This document shows, in pieces, positions 6,382 to 6,453 of a stretch of 6,453 nucleotides of DNA. Source of the DNA: an uncultured Bacteroidales bacterium (lineage in GTDB: Bacteria; Bacteroidota; Bacteroidia; Bacteroidales; Bacteroidaceae). Location: the NCBI GenBank assembly GCA_937901185.1, contig CALCHR010000157.1, positions 1-6,453 on the forward strand, given 5' to 3'. Positions within the stretch are counted from its first letter, which is position 1. Each line of letters starts with the position of its first letter. The position numbers and the translations under genes are program-made. The notes below the pieces were generated by a model. The model was not told the DNA's origin. It saw only the letters and a list, made by a program, of their open reading frames with translations, and made no database searches.

Positions 6382-6453
6382 ATGCTACACATAATTTTGA
6401 ATATCATCATGTGGATTCTTATCGCGTTCCTCGTTGTCCTCGTTGCCTTTTGG
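6382..6453 (+). CDS. Start of a membrane or exported protein, cut by the window edge
   Basis: An ATG at 6382 opens a frame that stays open for 24 codons to the window end. The residues are nearly all hydrophobic (MLHIILNIIMWILIAFLVV and on), which fits an N-terminal transmembrane helix or signal anchor with no positive residue before it apart from a histidine. The purine-rich AAAATAAAGAGAC stretch sits directly upstream. It follows the exporter by 109 bases on the same strand. Too little is visible to name a family. A partner of the exporter is possible but unproven. Confidence 0.45.
   Translation, partial: MLHIILNIIMWILIAFLVVLVAFW

Overview
The window is an AT-rich chromosomal segment whose proteins and control signals point to the phylum Bacteroidota, most likely order Bacteroidales. 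The RecG, PdxJ and NadK sequences have the character of Bacteroidales proteins, Shine-Dalgarno sequences are weak or absent, and two perfect matches to the Bacteroides-type -7 element TAnnTTTG lie between the divergent genes. I cannot name the genus from sequence alone.

Layout from left to right: (a) 1-203 holds no gene. It carries 22-bp repeat units with palindromic junctions at the window edge and a probable terminator for the leftward operon. (b) 204-3602 is a tight leftward operon in the order pdxJ (pyridoxine 5'-phosphate synthase), a DJ-1/PfpI family gene, and recG (branch-migrating DNA helicase), with gaps of 12 and 27 bases. (c) 3603-3722 is a divergent control region with candidate promoters facing both ways and a 9-bp inverted repeat. 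(d) 3723-6272 is a rightward pair, nadK (NAD kinase) and a one-polypeptide ABC exporter, 6 bases apart. (e) 6273-6381 is a spacer with an 11-bp tandem repeat and a small hairpin. (f) From 6382 a new rightward reading frame with a very hydrophobic N-terminus runs off the window.

The core is conserved housekeeping: PLP synthesis, NADP synthesis, a DJ-1 type protein and replication-fork repair. pdxJ and nadK diverge from a shared intergenic region, so two cofactor pathways may be controlled together. The least ordinary gene is the ABC exporter, which has a variant signature motif (FSEGQ), ends soon after its H-loop, and is followed by a membrane-protein start. Its substrate cannot be read from this window. 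I see no CRISPR array, transposase, RNA gene or clear new multi-gene system. The findings are mostly short non-coding structures plus the exporter.
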